64,000 nucleotides of DNA from Oppiella nova (GCA_905397405.1 CAJPVJ010000001.1:124001-188000); one strand, 5' to 3'. Positions 44,277 through 54,499 are shown, counted from the stretch's first letter. Translations and numbers: made by a program. Notes: generated by a model from the letters alone, not told the origin.

Positions 44277-46250
44277 ATGCAGGTTGAGAGAAAAACGGTG
44301 TTAAAGCAGCAACTTAAGCAAAATAAATTAAAACTTTACCTTTTAGGAACAGTTGCATGTACAAGCCTGCAAGTGGCCCATGCTGCTGAAGAGCAGTTTA
44401 ATGATGCTTTACGTAATGCAAATAATCCAAGCGCTTTAGAACAGTATCGTTCTTCAATGCAAAATGATGCTTTGGGCTATTATCCTGAGTATTGGTCACT
44501 GAATTCAAATCTCGCTTTTCAACCTTCTGCAAATATTATTAGCTTTGCGCAACGTTATCCTCAATCGGCGATGGCGGAAAAGTTAGCTGCGGATTATGTC
44601 GAAGAAAAGGTGAAACAAGCAGATTACGCCAGCGCGCAACCTGTATTGCAATATGTCTCTAATCCAGATCAAGCAGAACGTTGTGCTGTTGCTCAAGTTC
44701 GTGCGAAAACTGGAGACGTTTTGGTCTATGCTGAATTTAAAGATGTTTGGTTGGCAACCAATTCTCAACCTGAATCATGCAATGGTTTAGGCCGCATGAT
44801 GCTTAGTAGCCCACTCATGACCGCCCAAGATCGCCAACAACGATTATATGCACAACTGAGAGCAGGGCAGTCTGGTCTAGCCATCGCTACCGCACAAACG
44901 ATTGGCGTTAATTTATCGTTAACCCAATTGAACCAAATCCAAACCAATCCATTAAATTCTTTATGGTCTGCACCAAAAAACAATGTAGAAGATTATGCTT
45001 ATTTGGTTTATGCATTGGGTCGTGCAGCAGATACGGATTTAACCAGCGCTTTGCAGTCGGTACCTAAGTTGGTTCAGGGTGTACCAGCAGATGTACAAAA
45101 ATATATTTATCGTACAGTCGGTTATATCGGCGGAACGACCGTCATGAAAAATAATTTTAATCGTGAAGTACTGCAAAATTTTGATGCAAGCTATGGTGTG
45201 CCTTTCAGTGCAGAAGAAGCAGAAGTTTATGCACGACAAGCCATTCGATTTGGGGCTTGGGAAAGTGTGATTCGTGCAATAGACAGTATGAGCGTGACAC
45301 AAAAGCAAGAAGACCGTTGGCAATATTGGTTGGCGCGTGCTTCAGAACAACGCAATGATGCACAATCTAAAAGAACCGCTAAAGATATCTATCAACGATT
45401 GGCAATGTCGGGTGATGATTATCATAATCTGCTTGCCAAAGATCATTTGGGGCAAAAATATAATGATAGTCCTGCCAGAGAACAGCCCTCAACTGATGAC
45501 CAGCAACGCTTAAATAGCGATATTCATTTCCGTCGTGCATTTACTTTACGAAATATTAATGCGCCTGCAACTTATACCAATAGGGAATGGAACTGGGCGG
45601 TACGTCAGGCATACTTAAAACATGATGATGGGTTGCTGCTTGCTGCGGCAAAACGTGCAACTGAGATGGGCTGGTATGATCGTGCAATTTATGCGGCAGA
45701 ACGTACTGAGAAAAAACATAACTATGTTTATCGTTATGCCACACCTCATCAGTCGTTGGTGGTAAGTCATAGCCGTAATGCGGGTATTGATCCAGCTTGG
45801 GCCTACGGTTTAATGCGCCAAGAAAGTCGTTTTGTGACTGCTGCTCGCTCACATGTTGGTGCAGGTGGTTTGATGCAAATCATGCCAGGCACTGCAAAGT
45901 TGGTGGCAAAACAAATGGGTGAAACTTATAATCCTGCTGCACTCAGTGATGCCAACACCAATATTCGCTATGGTACTTTCTATCTGTCGATGATTCATGG
46001 TCAATTAAGCAGTAATCCTGTCTTGGCAACAGCAGGGTATAATGCTGGGCCAAATCGCGCGAAACGTTGGCAGCCAGATTATCAAAATCTTTCAGCAGAT
46101 CAATATACAGAATCTATTCCTCTGAATGAAACACGTGACTATGTAAAAAATGTGATGACCAATGCAGCACATTATGGAATCTTGTTGGGACAAGGGCCTC
46201 AAGCGATTGAAAGTCGTATGCCTGTTATTCCAACCCGTGTTTCACAATAA
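44277..46250 (+). CDS. slt: Soluble lytic murein transglycosylase
   Basis: 657 residues. A signal peptide of about 37 residues (ending VAHA) sends it to the periplasm. A long superhelical alpha domain (about 40-470) is followed by the Slt lysozyme-like domain, with catalytic Glu516 in GLMRQESRF, then GAGGLMQIMPGTA and TAGYNAGPNRAKRW. It cleaves peptidoglycan to 1,6-anhydromuropeptides. AAAGG precedes the ATG. Another secreted gene follows 38 bases later. Confidence 0.93.
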   Translation: MQVERKTVLKQQLKQNKLKLYLLGTVACTSLQVAHAAEEQFNDALRNANNPSALEQYRSSMQNDALGYYPEYWSLNSNLAFQPSANIISFAQRYPQSAMAEKLAADYVEEKVKQADYASAQPVLQYVSNPDQAERCAVAQVRAKTGDVLVYAEFKDVWLATNSQPESCNGLGRMMLSSPLMTAQDRQQRLYAQLRAGQSGLAIATAQTIGVNLSLTQLNQIQTNPLNSLWSAPKNNVEDYAYLVYALGRAADTDLTSALQSVPKLVQGVPADVQKYIYRTVGYIGGTTVMKNNFNREVLQNFDASYGVPFSAEEAEVYARQAIRFGAWESVIRAIDSMSVTQKQEDRWQYWLARASEQRNDAQSKRTAKDIYQRLAMSGDDYHNLLAKDHLGQKYNDSPAREQPSTDDQQRLNSDIHFRRAFTLRNINAPATYTNREWNWAVRQAYLKHDDGLLLAAAKRATEMGWYDRAIYAAERTEKKHNYVYRYATPHQSLVVSHSRNAGIDPAWAYGLMRQESRFVTAARSHVGAGGLMQIMPGTAKLVAKQMGETYNPAALSDANTNIRYGTFYLSMIHGQLSSNPVLATAGYNAGPNRAKRWQPDYQNLSADQYTESIPLNETRDYVKNVMTNAAHYGILLGQGPQAIESRMPVIPTRVSQ

Positions 46251-46288
46251 AACTATTTGGACTTGGATGAAACTTTGTTGGTAAATCA

Positions 46289-46948
46289 ATGATTTTCAAA
46301 ATTTTGCGTAAATTGAAACAATCTTGCTTAGCATGGAGCTTATGCTTTGCGGGATTGTTTGGGCTCAATGTGCAGTTACATGCTGCACCGCAATTACAAG
46401 GCTATGTCATGCAAGTCCAGTTGACACCTGCTGTCTGTGCACTTGATTCTTCAAAACAAAAGCAACGCAAATGTCTCGAAGGTTATTCATTGACAATCAC
46501 AGGTCTGTTGCCTGAAACGACAGAGCGGAATTGCACCACCAATACATCTGCAAGTTTGACCCCTTTACAAGCTAAGGTGGTTGCACGGGTAATGCCTGAG
46601 GAAAATGCACGTATTCAGTTGTGGCGTAGCGTGGGTGGCTGTGTTCCAATGAACGCGAGTCAATATTTTAGAACTGTGATTAATTTAGCAGATCGTTTGA
46701 AAATTCCTGCAGATTTAACCAGCTCTGAAAACAAGAATGTGCAACATAATGCGTTAAAAACTCAATTTGTTAGATTAAACCCGGGAATGAATAACGACAG
46801 TATCCGTTTTACTTGTCAAAGTTCATCATCAAACCCAGTGTTAACCGAGGTTCAAGTGTGTTATCGGGTCAATGGTCAGTATAAACAATGTTCAAATCAC
46901 ATTGTTTCAAACTGCCCAAATACATTCTCGATCAAAGGGACTTATTAG
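46289..46948 (+). CDS. RNase T2-like secreted protein lacking catalytic histidines
   Basis: 219 residues, with a signal peptide of 32 residues (ending LHAAPQ). The N-terminal strand YVMQVQLTPAVCAL and the Cys after it match RNase T2/RNase I (consensus WxPxFC). But the first active segment, usually His-Gly-Leu-Trp-Pro, reads TGLLP, and the second, usually HEWxKHGxC, reads LWRSVGGC. All three catalytic residues are replaced, while Cys and fold residues such as SQYFRTVINLADRL remain. So it is probably a T2-fold protein without nuclease activity. Follows slt on the same strand. Function not known. Confidence 0.72.
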   Translation: MIFKILRKLKQSCLAWSLCFAGLFGLNVQLHAAPQLQGYVMQVQLTPAVCALDSSKQKQRKCLEGYSLTITGLLPETTERNCTTNTSASLTPLQAKVVARVMPEENARIQLWRSVGGCVPMNASQYFRTVINLADRLKIPADLTSSENKNVQHNALKTQFVRLNPGMNNDSIRFTCQSSSSNPVLTEVQVCYRVNGQYKQCSNHIVSNCPNTFSIKGTY

Positions 46949-47118
46949 TTCTTCTGAGGAATTTTATTTATATTTCCTATCATACTTTTGTTGAAAAGCA
47001 TTCTCTTTTACATGCAACTGTTAAAGGATTGGAGTACAATCTTTGCCGTTTATGATAATTCGATTAAAACGGATTTAACCGTTTAATCACATTAACGATC
47101 CTCATTGGAGATAATTAC

Positions 47119-48105
47119 ATGAAGCAACCTGTTCGCGTTGCCGTTACTGGCGCAGCTGGTCAAATCGGTTACAGCTTATTATTCCGTATCGCTAGCGGTG
47201 AAATGCTTGGTAAAGACCAACCCGTTATTTTGCAATTGTTAGAAGTTCCATTTGAGAAAGCTCAAGCTGCGCTTAAAGGCGTAATGATGGAATTAGATGA
47301 CTGTGCTTTCCCATTATTGGCTGGCATGATCGGTACTGATGATCCAAAAGTTGCATTTAAAGATGCTGACTACGCGTTATTGGTTGGTTCACGTCCACGC
47401 GGTCCTGGTATGGAACGTGCTGACTTGTTGAAAGTGAACGGTGAAATCTTCATTGGTCAAGGCCAAGCACTTAACGAAGTTGCGAGCCGTGACGTTAAAG
47501 TACTTGTTGTAGGTAACCCTGCAAATACAAATGCTTATATCGCAATGAAATCTGCTCCAGATCTTCCAGCGAAGAACTTTACAGCAATGTTACGTCTTGA
47601 CCACAACCGTGCGTTGACTCAAATTGCTCAAAAAGCGGGTGTTGCTGTAGCGGATATCAAAAACCTTACAGTTTGGGGTAACCACTCTCCAACAATGTAT
47701 GCGGACTACCGTTTTGCAACTGCAAATGGCGTAAGCTTAAAAGACAAAATCAACGATGCTGATTGGAACGCAAACGTATTCCTTCCAACTGTTGGTAAAC
47801 GTGGTGCTGCAATCATTGAAGCGCGTGGTCTTTCTTCTGCTGCTTCTGCTGCAAATGCTGCGATCGATCATATGCGTGATTGGGCGCTTGGCACCAATGG
47901 CGAATGGGTAACAATGGGTATTCCTTCTGACGGTTCTTATGGAATTCCTGAAGGTGTGATGTACGGTGTTCCTGTAATTTGTGAAAATGGCGAATACACT
48001 CGTGTTGAAGGCTTAGAAATTGATGCATTCAGCCGTGAACGTATGGACAAAACTCTTCAAGAACTTGAAGAAGAGCGCGCAGCTATTGCTGATATGCTTA
48101 AATAA
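47119..48105 (+). CDS. mdh: Malate dehydrogenase
   Basis: 328 residues. NAD-dependent malate dehydrogenase of the TCA cycle. The Rossmann motif is [12 protein letters not shown] near residue 10, the substrate-binding Arg is in [13 protein letters not shown], and the catalytic His189 is in [11 protein letters not shown] with Asp from RLDHNRAL near 160. GGAG lies 8 bases before ATG. Codon use is strongly biased towards common codons, as in highly expressed genes. A strong terminator follows. Confidence 0.97.
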   Translation: MKQPVRVAVTGAAGQIGYSLLFRIASGEMLGKDQPVILQLLEVPFEKAQAALKGVMMELDDCAFPLLAGMIGTDDPKVAFKDADYALLVGSRPRGPGMERADLLKVNGEIFIGQGQALNEVASRDVKVLVVGNPANTNAYIAMKSAPDLPAKNFTAMLRLDHNRALTQIAQKAGVAVADIKNLTVWGNHSPTMYADYRFATANGVSLKDKINDADWNANVFLPTVGKRGAAIIEARGLSSAASAANAAIDHMRDWALGTNGEWVTMGIPSDGSYGIPEGVMYGVPVICENGEYTRVEGLEIDAFSRERMDKTLQELEEERAAIADMLK

Positions 48106-48136
48106 TTAAAATTTAATCTGTTAAAGATTAATTTTG

Positions 48137-48169
48137 AAAAAAGCACTCTATTTAGAGTGCTTTTTTTTA
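48137..48169 (+). terminator. mdh terminator
   Basis: A 14-base stem (AAAAAAGCACTCTA pairing with TAGAGTGC and a run of eight T), loop of two bases, about 30 bases past the stop codon. Confidence 0.92.
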
Positions 48170-48340
48170 TGGTTCAAATCAAACATCCAGAAAAAAGATA
48201 ATTGATGTTAAGCCAACATTTGTTTGTTTTTTAATCACAAATTGAAACAAGAAAATTAAAATCTAGACTATCTTTTAAAATTATTTTCTTATAAGTTAAT
48301 TGAATAAAAGATGACAAATAAATTTATATAAGGAGGCAAT

Positions 48341-48595
48341 ATGCTCAGGACGAACACACCATCCTTAGAATTACTATTTTCTCAACTTGGTTTGGCAAAT
48401 AGTCCCGCAGCAATTGAGCTATATGTACGCACTCATCAATTGCCAGCAAATCTTTCATTACATGAAGCGCCGTTTTGGAATAAATCTCAACGTGACTTAT
48501 TAATTAGTCACTTGATACAAGATGATGATTGGGCAATTTGGATTGACGAGTTAAATCAACAATTACATCTAGATGCGTATAAGCTAACAGCCTAA
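48341..48595 (+). CDS. DUF2789 family protein
   Basis: 84 residues, preceded by AGGAGG. Helical, acidic. It matches DUF2789: LELLFSQLGLANSPAAIELYV near the N-terminus, then APFWNKSQRDLLISHLIQDDDWA (in short, FWNKSQRDLL). Small cytoplasmic protein of unknown function, common in Acinetobacter and Pseudomonas. Single gene closed by a hairpin. Confidence 0.9.
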   Translation: MLRTNTPSLELLFSQLGLANSPAAIELYVRTHQLPANLSLHEAPFWNKSQRDLLISHLIQDDDWAIWIDELNQQLHLDAYKLTA

Positions 48596-48620
48596 TGATT
48601 TAGTTTCCCCCAGAGCAACA

Positions 48621-48651
48621 AAAAAGATGGCCATTTTGGCCATCTTTTCTA
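48621..48651 (+). terminator. Terminator after DUF2789 gene
   Basis: Arms AAAAGATGGCCA and TGGCCATCTTTT with a short TTT loop and T run. Confidence 0.9.
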
Positions 48652-48652
48652 T

Positions 48653-48687
48653 TTCGTATTGATCAAATTAGCTTTGATCAATACGAA
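48653..48687. repeat. Perfect 15-base inverted repeat
   Basis: Arms TTCGTATTGATCAAA and TTTGATCAATACGAA with a 5-base loop. No T-run follows on the plus strand. It lies beyond the preceding terminator and before the stop of the convergent TPR-like gene at 48725. It could terminate transcription of that gene or bind a protein. Confidence 0.85.
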
Positions 48688-48724
48688 TAACAAATTGAGT
48701 TATTTTGAATGGGCATAGCGCTGA

Positions 48725-49252
48725 TCAATGTAATTTAGACTGAATCATTTGACTAAACCAAGCTTCATTGCGAACAGGTCTAAAGGCAGTGTGTTGTTGC
48801 AGTAAGGTTAAATCAAAATCAGTTGTCTTGATATATTTACTCAGCCAGTGACGAGTTAATGCAAATTCATTTTTACTCACAGATGCATAAGCCAACATAA
48901 AGTAAATATCAGCATGATGATGTTGTGCCAATGGTTTTAAAATTTGCTGCGTAATCAAGGCATAACGTGATTCTTTGGTCAATTCAAAGTAAATCATATA
49001 GGCTTTGGCCAAATGCAAAGAAAGCTGAATGTAGACTGACATTGGCATTTCTTCATATTCAAATCGTGCAGTTTCAAGTAAAACAATGGCTTCTTGCAAG
49101 AAATGAATTTGTTCCTGCTTTGAATGACTTTGAGTGACCAGTTGTAAGCGTAAGTCCCCACGTTCAAGTGCAAGTTCAGGTGTATTGCCTGACAAATACA
49201 ATTGATCTGTTTCCCCAATACGCGAGATGATTTGTTTTGTATTATCAAACAT
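48725..49252 (-). CDS. Hypothetical helical protein (TPR-like)
   Basis: 175 residues. Predicted all-helical with tetratricopeptide-like spacing of Tyr, Ala and Leu (IQLSLHLAKAYMIYFEL; DIYFMLAYASVSKNEFALT). No signal peptide, no catalytic motif. Not recognised. Convergent with the DUF2789 gene. Confidence 0.65.
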   Translation of the reverse strand: MFDNTKQIISRIGETDQLYLSGNTPELALERGDLRLQLVTQSHSKQEQIHFLQEAIVLLETARFEYEEMPMSVYIQLSLHLAKAYMIYFELTKESRYALITQQILKPLAQHHHADIYFMLAYASVSKNEFALTRHWLSKYIKTTDFDLTLLQQHTAFRPVRNEAWFSQMIQSKLH

Positions 49253-49356
49253 GTGCTGAATCCTCTGAATTTATGAAGAGTATTATGAGGTCTATTTCAA
49301 TAATTTAAAGCTTGGCCTATAGAGATACAGCGTTGCAAATTTGAAAACTGAGTATA

Positions 49357-49959
49357 TTACAACACAGTATTGTCGCTTCTTAGCCATGCGGTAATTGATA
49401 GTCGCTGATGTTTGGCTTCTAGCACTTCATGTAATAAATCACTTTGGAACATGGCAATACGATTAGGCTGGGGATCTATTGTATGCCAAACATTATTTTT
49501 ATCCTGTAAGTGTAATTTTCCGCCCCAGTCATCCTGCCATTCTTGGTGTAGATAATACACCGTAGAAATCATACGACCATTTTTACCTTGTGGATTATCG
49601 CGATGAAGTGCATAGAATTCACCTGCGTTATAGCAGGCAAAATGTGCTTCTACATCCTGAATGCCTAAATAAAATGAGTAGTTTAAAATTTGCGAGAGCT
49701 GTTTGAGTGCATCAATATGTTGTTGTGCGATCGTGAGCTCTTCATTGATCCACAAGATATGGTCGCTGCGAATATTGCTGATCACACCATTTTGAATTGC
49801 TGCTTCACGAAAGCGATTTAAATTTGAAGTACATTCTGCAACCAGTTGAAGTCCGTATTCAGCGGAGTAAGCATGATCAATAATGGTAAATCCATGTTGA
49901 TCTAAATCATCAAGAATTTGATCAACATTCCATGACTTTGGGGGTAGCAGCGCTTCCAT
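49357..49959 (-). CDS. 2-oxoglutarate/Fe(II)-dependent dioxygenase
   Basis: 200 residues. Iron motif HxD at His119 and Asp121 (ALHRDNPQG), distal His177 in LLHEV and the 2OG-binding Arg185 in HQRLSITAW; the order matches the prolyl-4-hydroxylase-like 2OG-Fe(II) superfamily. A GGKLHL strand near 146 precedes the distal His. Substrate unknown. It stands alone on the minus strand, 92 bases from the rlmJ upstream region. Confidence 0.85.
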   Translation of the reverse strand: MEALLPPKSWNVDQILDDLDQHGFTIIDHAYSAEYGLQLVAECTSNLNRFREAAIQNGVISNIRSDHILWINEELTIAQQHIDALKQLSQILNYSFYLGIQDVEAHFACYNAGEFYALHRDNPQGKNGRMISTVYYLHQEWQDDWGGKLHLQDKNNVWHTIDPQPNRIAMFQSDLLHEVLEAKHQRLSITAWLRSDNTVL

Positions 49960-50075
49960 AAATTACCAAAAAATAGTGCAATAAAGATATGTTGTTATAT
50001 TAGAACAAACGATGGACAGTGAAGAAATATTTTTTCGTGTTAAAATGATTATTGAACTCAGGAATTAATCGAAAC

Positions 50076-50933
50076 ATGAATTACCGTCACCATTTCCATG
50101 CAGGCAACTTTGCCGATGTCATGAAACATGTGTTATTGCTGCAACTTTTGACACGTCTAAATACTAAAGACAAACCATATCGCTATATAGATACACATGG
50201 TGGTGCAGGTAAATATGATTTATCTACTTCTGAAGCACAAAAATCAGGTGAATTCTTAACCGGTATTCATCGTCTGGTTAAGCTGGATGAGTCGATTAAA
50301 CGTAATGCGCCTGAAGGTGTAAAACAATATCTTAAAATTGTTGAAGATATGCGTGCAGGTTCAGGTAAAGGTGCTTATCCAGGTTCGCCATGGTTTGCGC
50401 TTGAAGGCATGCGTGACATTGATAAAGCGACTATTTTTGAAATGCAGCGTGATGTGTTCCAACAATTGTATTTTAATATTCGTGATAAACGTGCGGGTTT
50501 ACATGAGCGTGATGCTTATGAAGGTCTTTTGGGGGTTATTCCACCAAAAGAAAAACGTGGTTTGGTGATGATCGATCCACCTTATGAATTAGAACGTAAA
50601 GACTTTCCGCAATTGGTCGAGTTGATTGCCACCGCACATAAAAAATGGCCAACAGGTGTATTTGCCATTTGGTATCCAATTAAAGACCGTGCCATGATTG
50701 ATCGTTTTGAAAAGAAAATGATGAAAACAGGGATTCGCCGTCAGTTGGTTTGTGAAGTTTGTGTTTGGCCAGATGACACACCAGTCGGGTTGAATGGTTG
50801 TGGTTTGTTGGTGATTAACCCACCTTGGAAATTCTCTAACGATGCTGATGAGGCATTGCAATGGTTGTTCCCACATTTACGTATGAGTGAAAATGGTGGA
50901 CATGCTGCTGTTCGCTGGTTAGTGGGTGAATAA
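50076..50933 (+). CDS. rlmJ: 23S rRNA (adenine(2030)-N6)-methyltransferase
   Basis: 285 residues from ATG 50076. It methylates A2030 of 23S rRNA with SAM. The N-terminus MNYRHHFHAGNFADVMKHV is diagnostic, THGGAGKYDLS follows, and the catalytic motif DPPYELERKDF is near residue 168. The C-terminus NPPWKF near 245 is conserved. Start: in-frame codon 50052 is TTG and was rejected, because the ATG begins the conserved residues. Confidence 0.95.
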   Translation: MNYRHHFHAGNFADVMKHVLLLQLLTRLNTKDKPYRYIDTHGGAGKYDLSTSEAQKSGEFLTGIHRLVKLDESIKRNAPEGVKQYLKIVEDMRAGSGKGAYPGSPWFALEGMRDIDKATIFEMQRDVFQQLYFNIRDKRAGLHERDAYEGLLGVIPPKEKRGLVMIDPPYELERKDFPQLVELIATAHKKWPTGVFAIWYPIKDRAMIDRFEKKMMKTGIRRQLVCEVCVWPDDTPVGLNGCGLLVINPPWKFSNDADEALQWLFPHLRMSENGGHAAVRWLVGE

Positions 50934-51097
50934 TCCATTCGATTGGATATCAACAGAAACATGAACGATGGTGTGAATTACAAATTAAGACGAAATACAT
51001 TGAGTAATTCACATCAATTTCACTTAAAAATGAATGTGATAAAATATTTAAGTGAGATATCAACAGCTCCATAAGAGCCATAGATAGGATTCAAAAA

Positions 51098-51925
51098 ATG
51101 ACAAATATAAATAAACCAGAAAGCCCAAACTCTTCTAATCAAGACCATGGATTTGATGGCATTACTTTTGAAGTGGAAGAAGAAGAGCATACCCATGAAG
51201 GGCAGAAGGTCAAACGTCGCGGAATCTATTTGTGGCCTAACCTGATTACAACATCTGCATTGTTATCTGGCTTTTACTCGATCATTGCCAGTATGAATGG
51301 TGACTTCACTCAAGCCGTTTATGCGATTTTCCTTGCAGCACTATTTGATGGTTTAGATGGTCGTGTTGCTCGTGCAATTGGTGCACAAAGTGCTTTTGGT
51401 GAACAATTCGATTCACTGTCTGATCTCTTGGCATTTGGTGTTGCGCCAGCAATTTTGATGTATAGCTGGAGTTTGCATGATCTAGGGCGGATTGGCTTGG
51501 CTGCTTGTTTTGTTTATACCGCGTGTGCTGCATTTCGTTTAGCCCGCTTTAATGTACAAATTGGTGTGGTTGATAAGCGTTATTTCATCGGTGTGGCAAG
51601 CCCATTGGCAGCGATTATTATTATTGCATGGGTATGGGTTGGACAAGATTTTACCTATATTTTTGATTTAAAAGATGTTGCGATTCAAGCGACCAATGCA
51701 TTTGTTATCATTGCAGTGGGTTTGTTGATGATTTCAAATATCAAATATTATTCTTTTAAAACGGTAGACCGTAAACGTGTTCCATTCTTTGTATTGCCTA
51801 TAGCAGTTTTTATCCTTGCAGCAATCACTTATAATATTCCTGTAGGGATTTTAGTCATTTCGATTATCTATGCGATTTCTGGTTTTGTGACAACATTCTT
51901 AGCGAGAAAGAATACTGTTGAATAA
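51098..51925 (+). CDS. pssA: CDP-diacylglycerol-serine O-phosphatidyltransferase
   Basis: 275 residues. Makes phosphatidylserine from CDP-diacylglycerol and serine. About 45 acidic cytoplasmic residues precede seven or so membrane segments. The CDP-alcohol transferase motif is complete, with Asp84 onwards: DGLDGRVAR, then GEQFDSLSD. It is the integral membrane type II enzyme. ATG with GGA upstream at a spacing of 11. Next gene starts 34 bases later. Confidence 0.92.
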   Translation: MTNINKPESPNSSNQDHGFDGITFEVEEEEHTHEGQKVKRRGIYLWPNLITTSALLSGFYSIIASMNGDFTQAVYAIFLAALFDGLDGRVARAIGAQSAFGEQFDSLSDLLAFGVAPAILMYSWSLHDLGRIGLAACFVYTACAAFRLARFNVQIGVVDKRYFIGVASPLAAIIIIAWVWVGQDFTYIFDLKDVAIQATNAFVIIAVGLLMISNIKYYSFKTVDRKRVPFFVLPIAVFILAAITYNIPVGILVISIIYAISGFVTTFLARKNTVE

Positions 51926-51959
51926 AATGTAAAAAGATAAAAAGGTAAGGGGGCTTGAT

Positions 51960-53045
51960 ATGCGGTTGTTTCAAGATTTCTTAGATCAGTCTAAACAGCT
52001 GAATCAAGCTCAAAAGCCTATAGAACTTTGCTGTCATCCCCCACAAGACAGATATAAAATTATTCATCAAAAATTAGTGCTTGCCAATTTACCCGCGCCG
52101 TTGCATTACCTCAATTTTTTTAGTTTGATTGGACAACCCAATAGTCCTGTTTTTTGCAATAACAATGAAATCTCAACAACTGCTTTAGATACAGCAACCT
52201 TACTGGTCAGCTCCAGCCCCCATATGGTGGGACAATTAAACTCATATTCAATTCAGCATGAATGTCAATTTCACCTTGATGAAAATAGCAATGTGATCTA
52301 TACATTTGGTCAAAAAGAAAAAGTGTTTGGAAAAATTCCTGATTTTATTATTCAAAGACAAGATGACGAATTGAGTGTGAATTTAAGCATTACAACAATG
52401 CCTTTAATTTCTCATTTTATTCATTTGAAATTTGGATTTGCACAGCACTGGTCTTTGGTTGCACATTGTAAAGGGACTATTCAATACAAGGATCAAAATT
52501 ACGAAATTGAACAAAATGCTGTTTTTGAATATATGAAAACAGTGAATTTCCCTTATCTGCCTTATGCGCTGTATACATATCAATTGATTCAAGTGAATGA
52601 TGATCTACAGATTATTTTTATGCATAGTCGTGATCAGATGAATAATATTTTACATTCACGTATCTATATTCGAGATATTCAAAACAATGAAACAAAAATG
52701 CTTGATCGACAGGTCTGTTTCAATATTCATCGGGTGTTCCCTAAAGTCACAACAGTAAATCATCAGGAGATGTATTTACCACGCGAGTTTGAATGGCAAT
52801 ATCAAGATGAAAATACCAAAATTGATATTCAAGCACAAAGCCGTGGTGATTATAAATTTGGTTTAGCAGCAGGTTATGTTGGAAGTTTTGTTTATCAACT
52901 ACATCTCAATGATGAATATTATCAAGGTGAGGGTGGTTACTGTGAATATATAGATTGTCGCCCTTTAAAATGGCAGGAAATAGATAAAGACAATAAATTA
53001 TCAAATAAATCGAGCAGTCCTGTGCTGATCATGCTTAAAAAATAG
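51960..53045 (+). CDS. Hypothetical protein, possible DUF6670 family
   Basis: 361 residues, no signal peptide. The rhythm of beta strands (ELSVNLSITTMPLISHFIHL; YEIEQNAVFEYM; NEYYQGEGGYCEYIDCRP-like end) resembles lipocalin-like CrtC/AttH folds, and I recall such Acinetobacter proteins as DUF6670, though with low confidence. No catalytic motif. It follows pssA by 34 bases and so may be part of the same transcript. Function unknown. Confidence 0.6.
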   Translation: MRLFQDFLDQSKQLNQAQKPIELCCHPPQDRYKIIHQKLVLANLPAPLHYLNFFSLIGQPNSPVFCNNNEISTTALDTATLLVSSSPHMVGQLNSYSIQHECQFHLDENSNVIYTFGQKEKVFGKIPDFIIQRQDDELSVNLSITTMPLISHFIHLKFGFAQHWSLVAHCKGTIQYKDQNYEIEQNAVFEYMKTVNFPYLPYALYTYQLIQVNDDLQIIFMHSRDQMNNILHSRIYIRDIQNNETKMLDRQVCFNIHRVFPKVTTVNHQEMYLPREFEWQYQDENTKIDIQAQSRGDYKFGLAAGYVGSFVYQLHLNDEYYQGEGGYCEYIDCRPLKWQEIDKDNKLSNKSSSPVLIMLKK

Positions 53046-53126
53046 ACCAAAAAACAGAAATAAGGTCAATTTAGAAGAATAAATAAGCAAGTGATAGATA
53101 AAATGAAAAATAATTAAAAAAAGGGG

Positions 53127-53154
53127 TTGTGTTGGGTAAGGAATGCTGTAGAAT
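53127..53154 (+). promoter_or_regulatory. rrn promoter P1
   Basis: A -35-like TTGTGT (53127-53132) and -10 TAGAAT (53149-53154) with a 16-base spacer, about 360 bases before 16S. A run of A and T upstream could serve as an UP element. The distance and composition fit an rRNA P1 promoter. Confidence 0.55.
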
Positions 53155-53289
53155 GCACATCCATCGGCGGTGATGTTAAATAAAACTTCTGATAAATCAG
53201 GCACTTGATTAAGTTGTTAAGATTTCGAATTGAGATTTTAAGATGAGGTTGGAGTTGGGTTTGTTAGAAAAAATAATTAACATTATTGA

Positions 53290-53317
53290 TTGACTTTTTA
53301 GAGATAGAGAGTAGTAT
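53290..53317 (+). promoter_or_regulatory. rrn promoter P2
   Basis: TTGACT (53290-53295) and TAGTAT (53312-53317) with a 16-base spacer, followed by the GC-rich GCCGACC discriminator typical of stringently controlled rRNA promoters. It lies about 200 bases before 16S. Confidence 0.6.
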
Positions 53318-53369
53318 AGCCGACCTAGCTTGATGCTGACGAAGCATTGAGAAGATCATTAAGAGAATA

Positions 53370-53395
53370 TGAAGAACAACTTGTGTGGATTTTTA
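53370..53395 (+). other. Pre-16S processing stem, 5' arm
   Basis: GAAGAACAACTTGTGTGGATT in the leader (53371 on) pairs with AATCCACAACAAGTTGTTCTTC after 16S (55079-55100), apart from one or two bulges. RNase III stems that bracket 16S look like this. The 3' arm is at 55076-55103. Confidence 0.8.
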
Positions 53396-53517
53396 CTGAT
53401 TGATTGATCGAAATATTATCATTGATTGATTGGTTTAAATTACTCGAAGTTTATTTGAGAGAATTTGTCAGTACATTGATGAGCCAGAATTGTGACCTTA
53501 AGTCACTAATGATTTTT

Positions 53518-53821
53518 AACTGAAGAGTTTGATCATGGCTCAGATTGAACGCTGGCGGCAGGCTTAACACATGCAAGTCGAGCGGGGGAGATTGCTTCGG
53601 TAATTGACCTAGCGGCGGACGGGTGAGTAATACTTAGGAATCTGCCTATTAATGGGGGACAACATCTCGAAAGGGATGCTAATACCGCATACGCCCTACG
53701 GGGGAAAGCAGGGGATCACTTGTGACCTTGCGTTAATAGATGAGCCTAAGTCGGATTAGCTAGTTGGTGGGGTAAAGGCCTACCAAGGCGACGATCTGTA
53801 GCGGGTCTGAGAGGATGATCC

Positions 53822-53890
<69 letters not shown>

Positions 53891-54186
53891 GGGAACCCTG
53901 ATCCAGCCATGCCGCGTGTGTGAAGAAGGCCTTATGGTTGTAAAGCACTTTAAGCGAGGAGGAGGCTCTCTTGGTTAATACCCAAGATGAGTGGACGTTA
54001 CTCGCAGAATAAGCACCGGCTAACTCTGTGCCAGCAGCCGCGGTAATACAGAGGGTGCGAGCGTTAATCGGATTTACTGGGCGTAAAGCGTGCGTAGGCG
54101 GCTTTTTAAGTCGGATGTGAAATCCCCGAGCTTAACTTGGGAATTGCATTCGATACTGGGAAGCTAGAGTATGGGAGAGGATGGTA

Positions 54187-54217
<31 letters not shown>

Positions 54218-54284
54218 GATCTGGAGGAATACCGATGGCGAAGGCAGCCATCTGGCCTAATACTGACGCTGAGGTACGAAAGCA

Positions 54285-54320
<36 letters not shown>

Positions 54321-54429
54321 TGCCGTAAACGATGTCTACTAGCCGTTGGGGCCTTTGAGGCTTTAGTGGCGCAGCTAACGCGATAAGTAGACCGCCTGGG
54401 GAGTACGGTCGCAAGACTAAAACTCAAAT

Positions 54430-54499
<70 letters not shown>

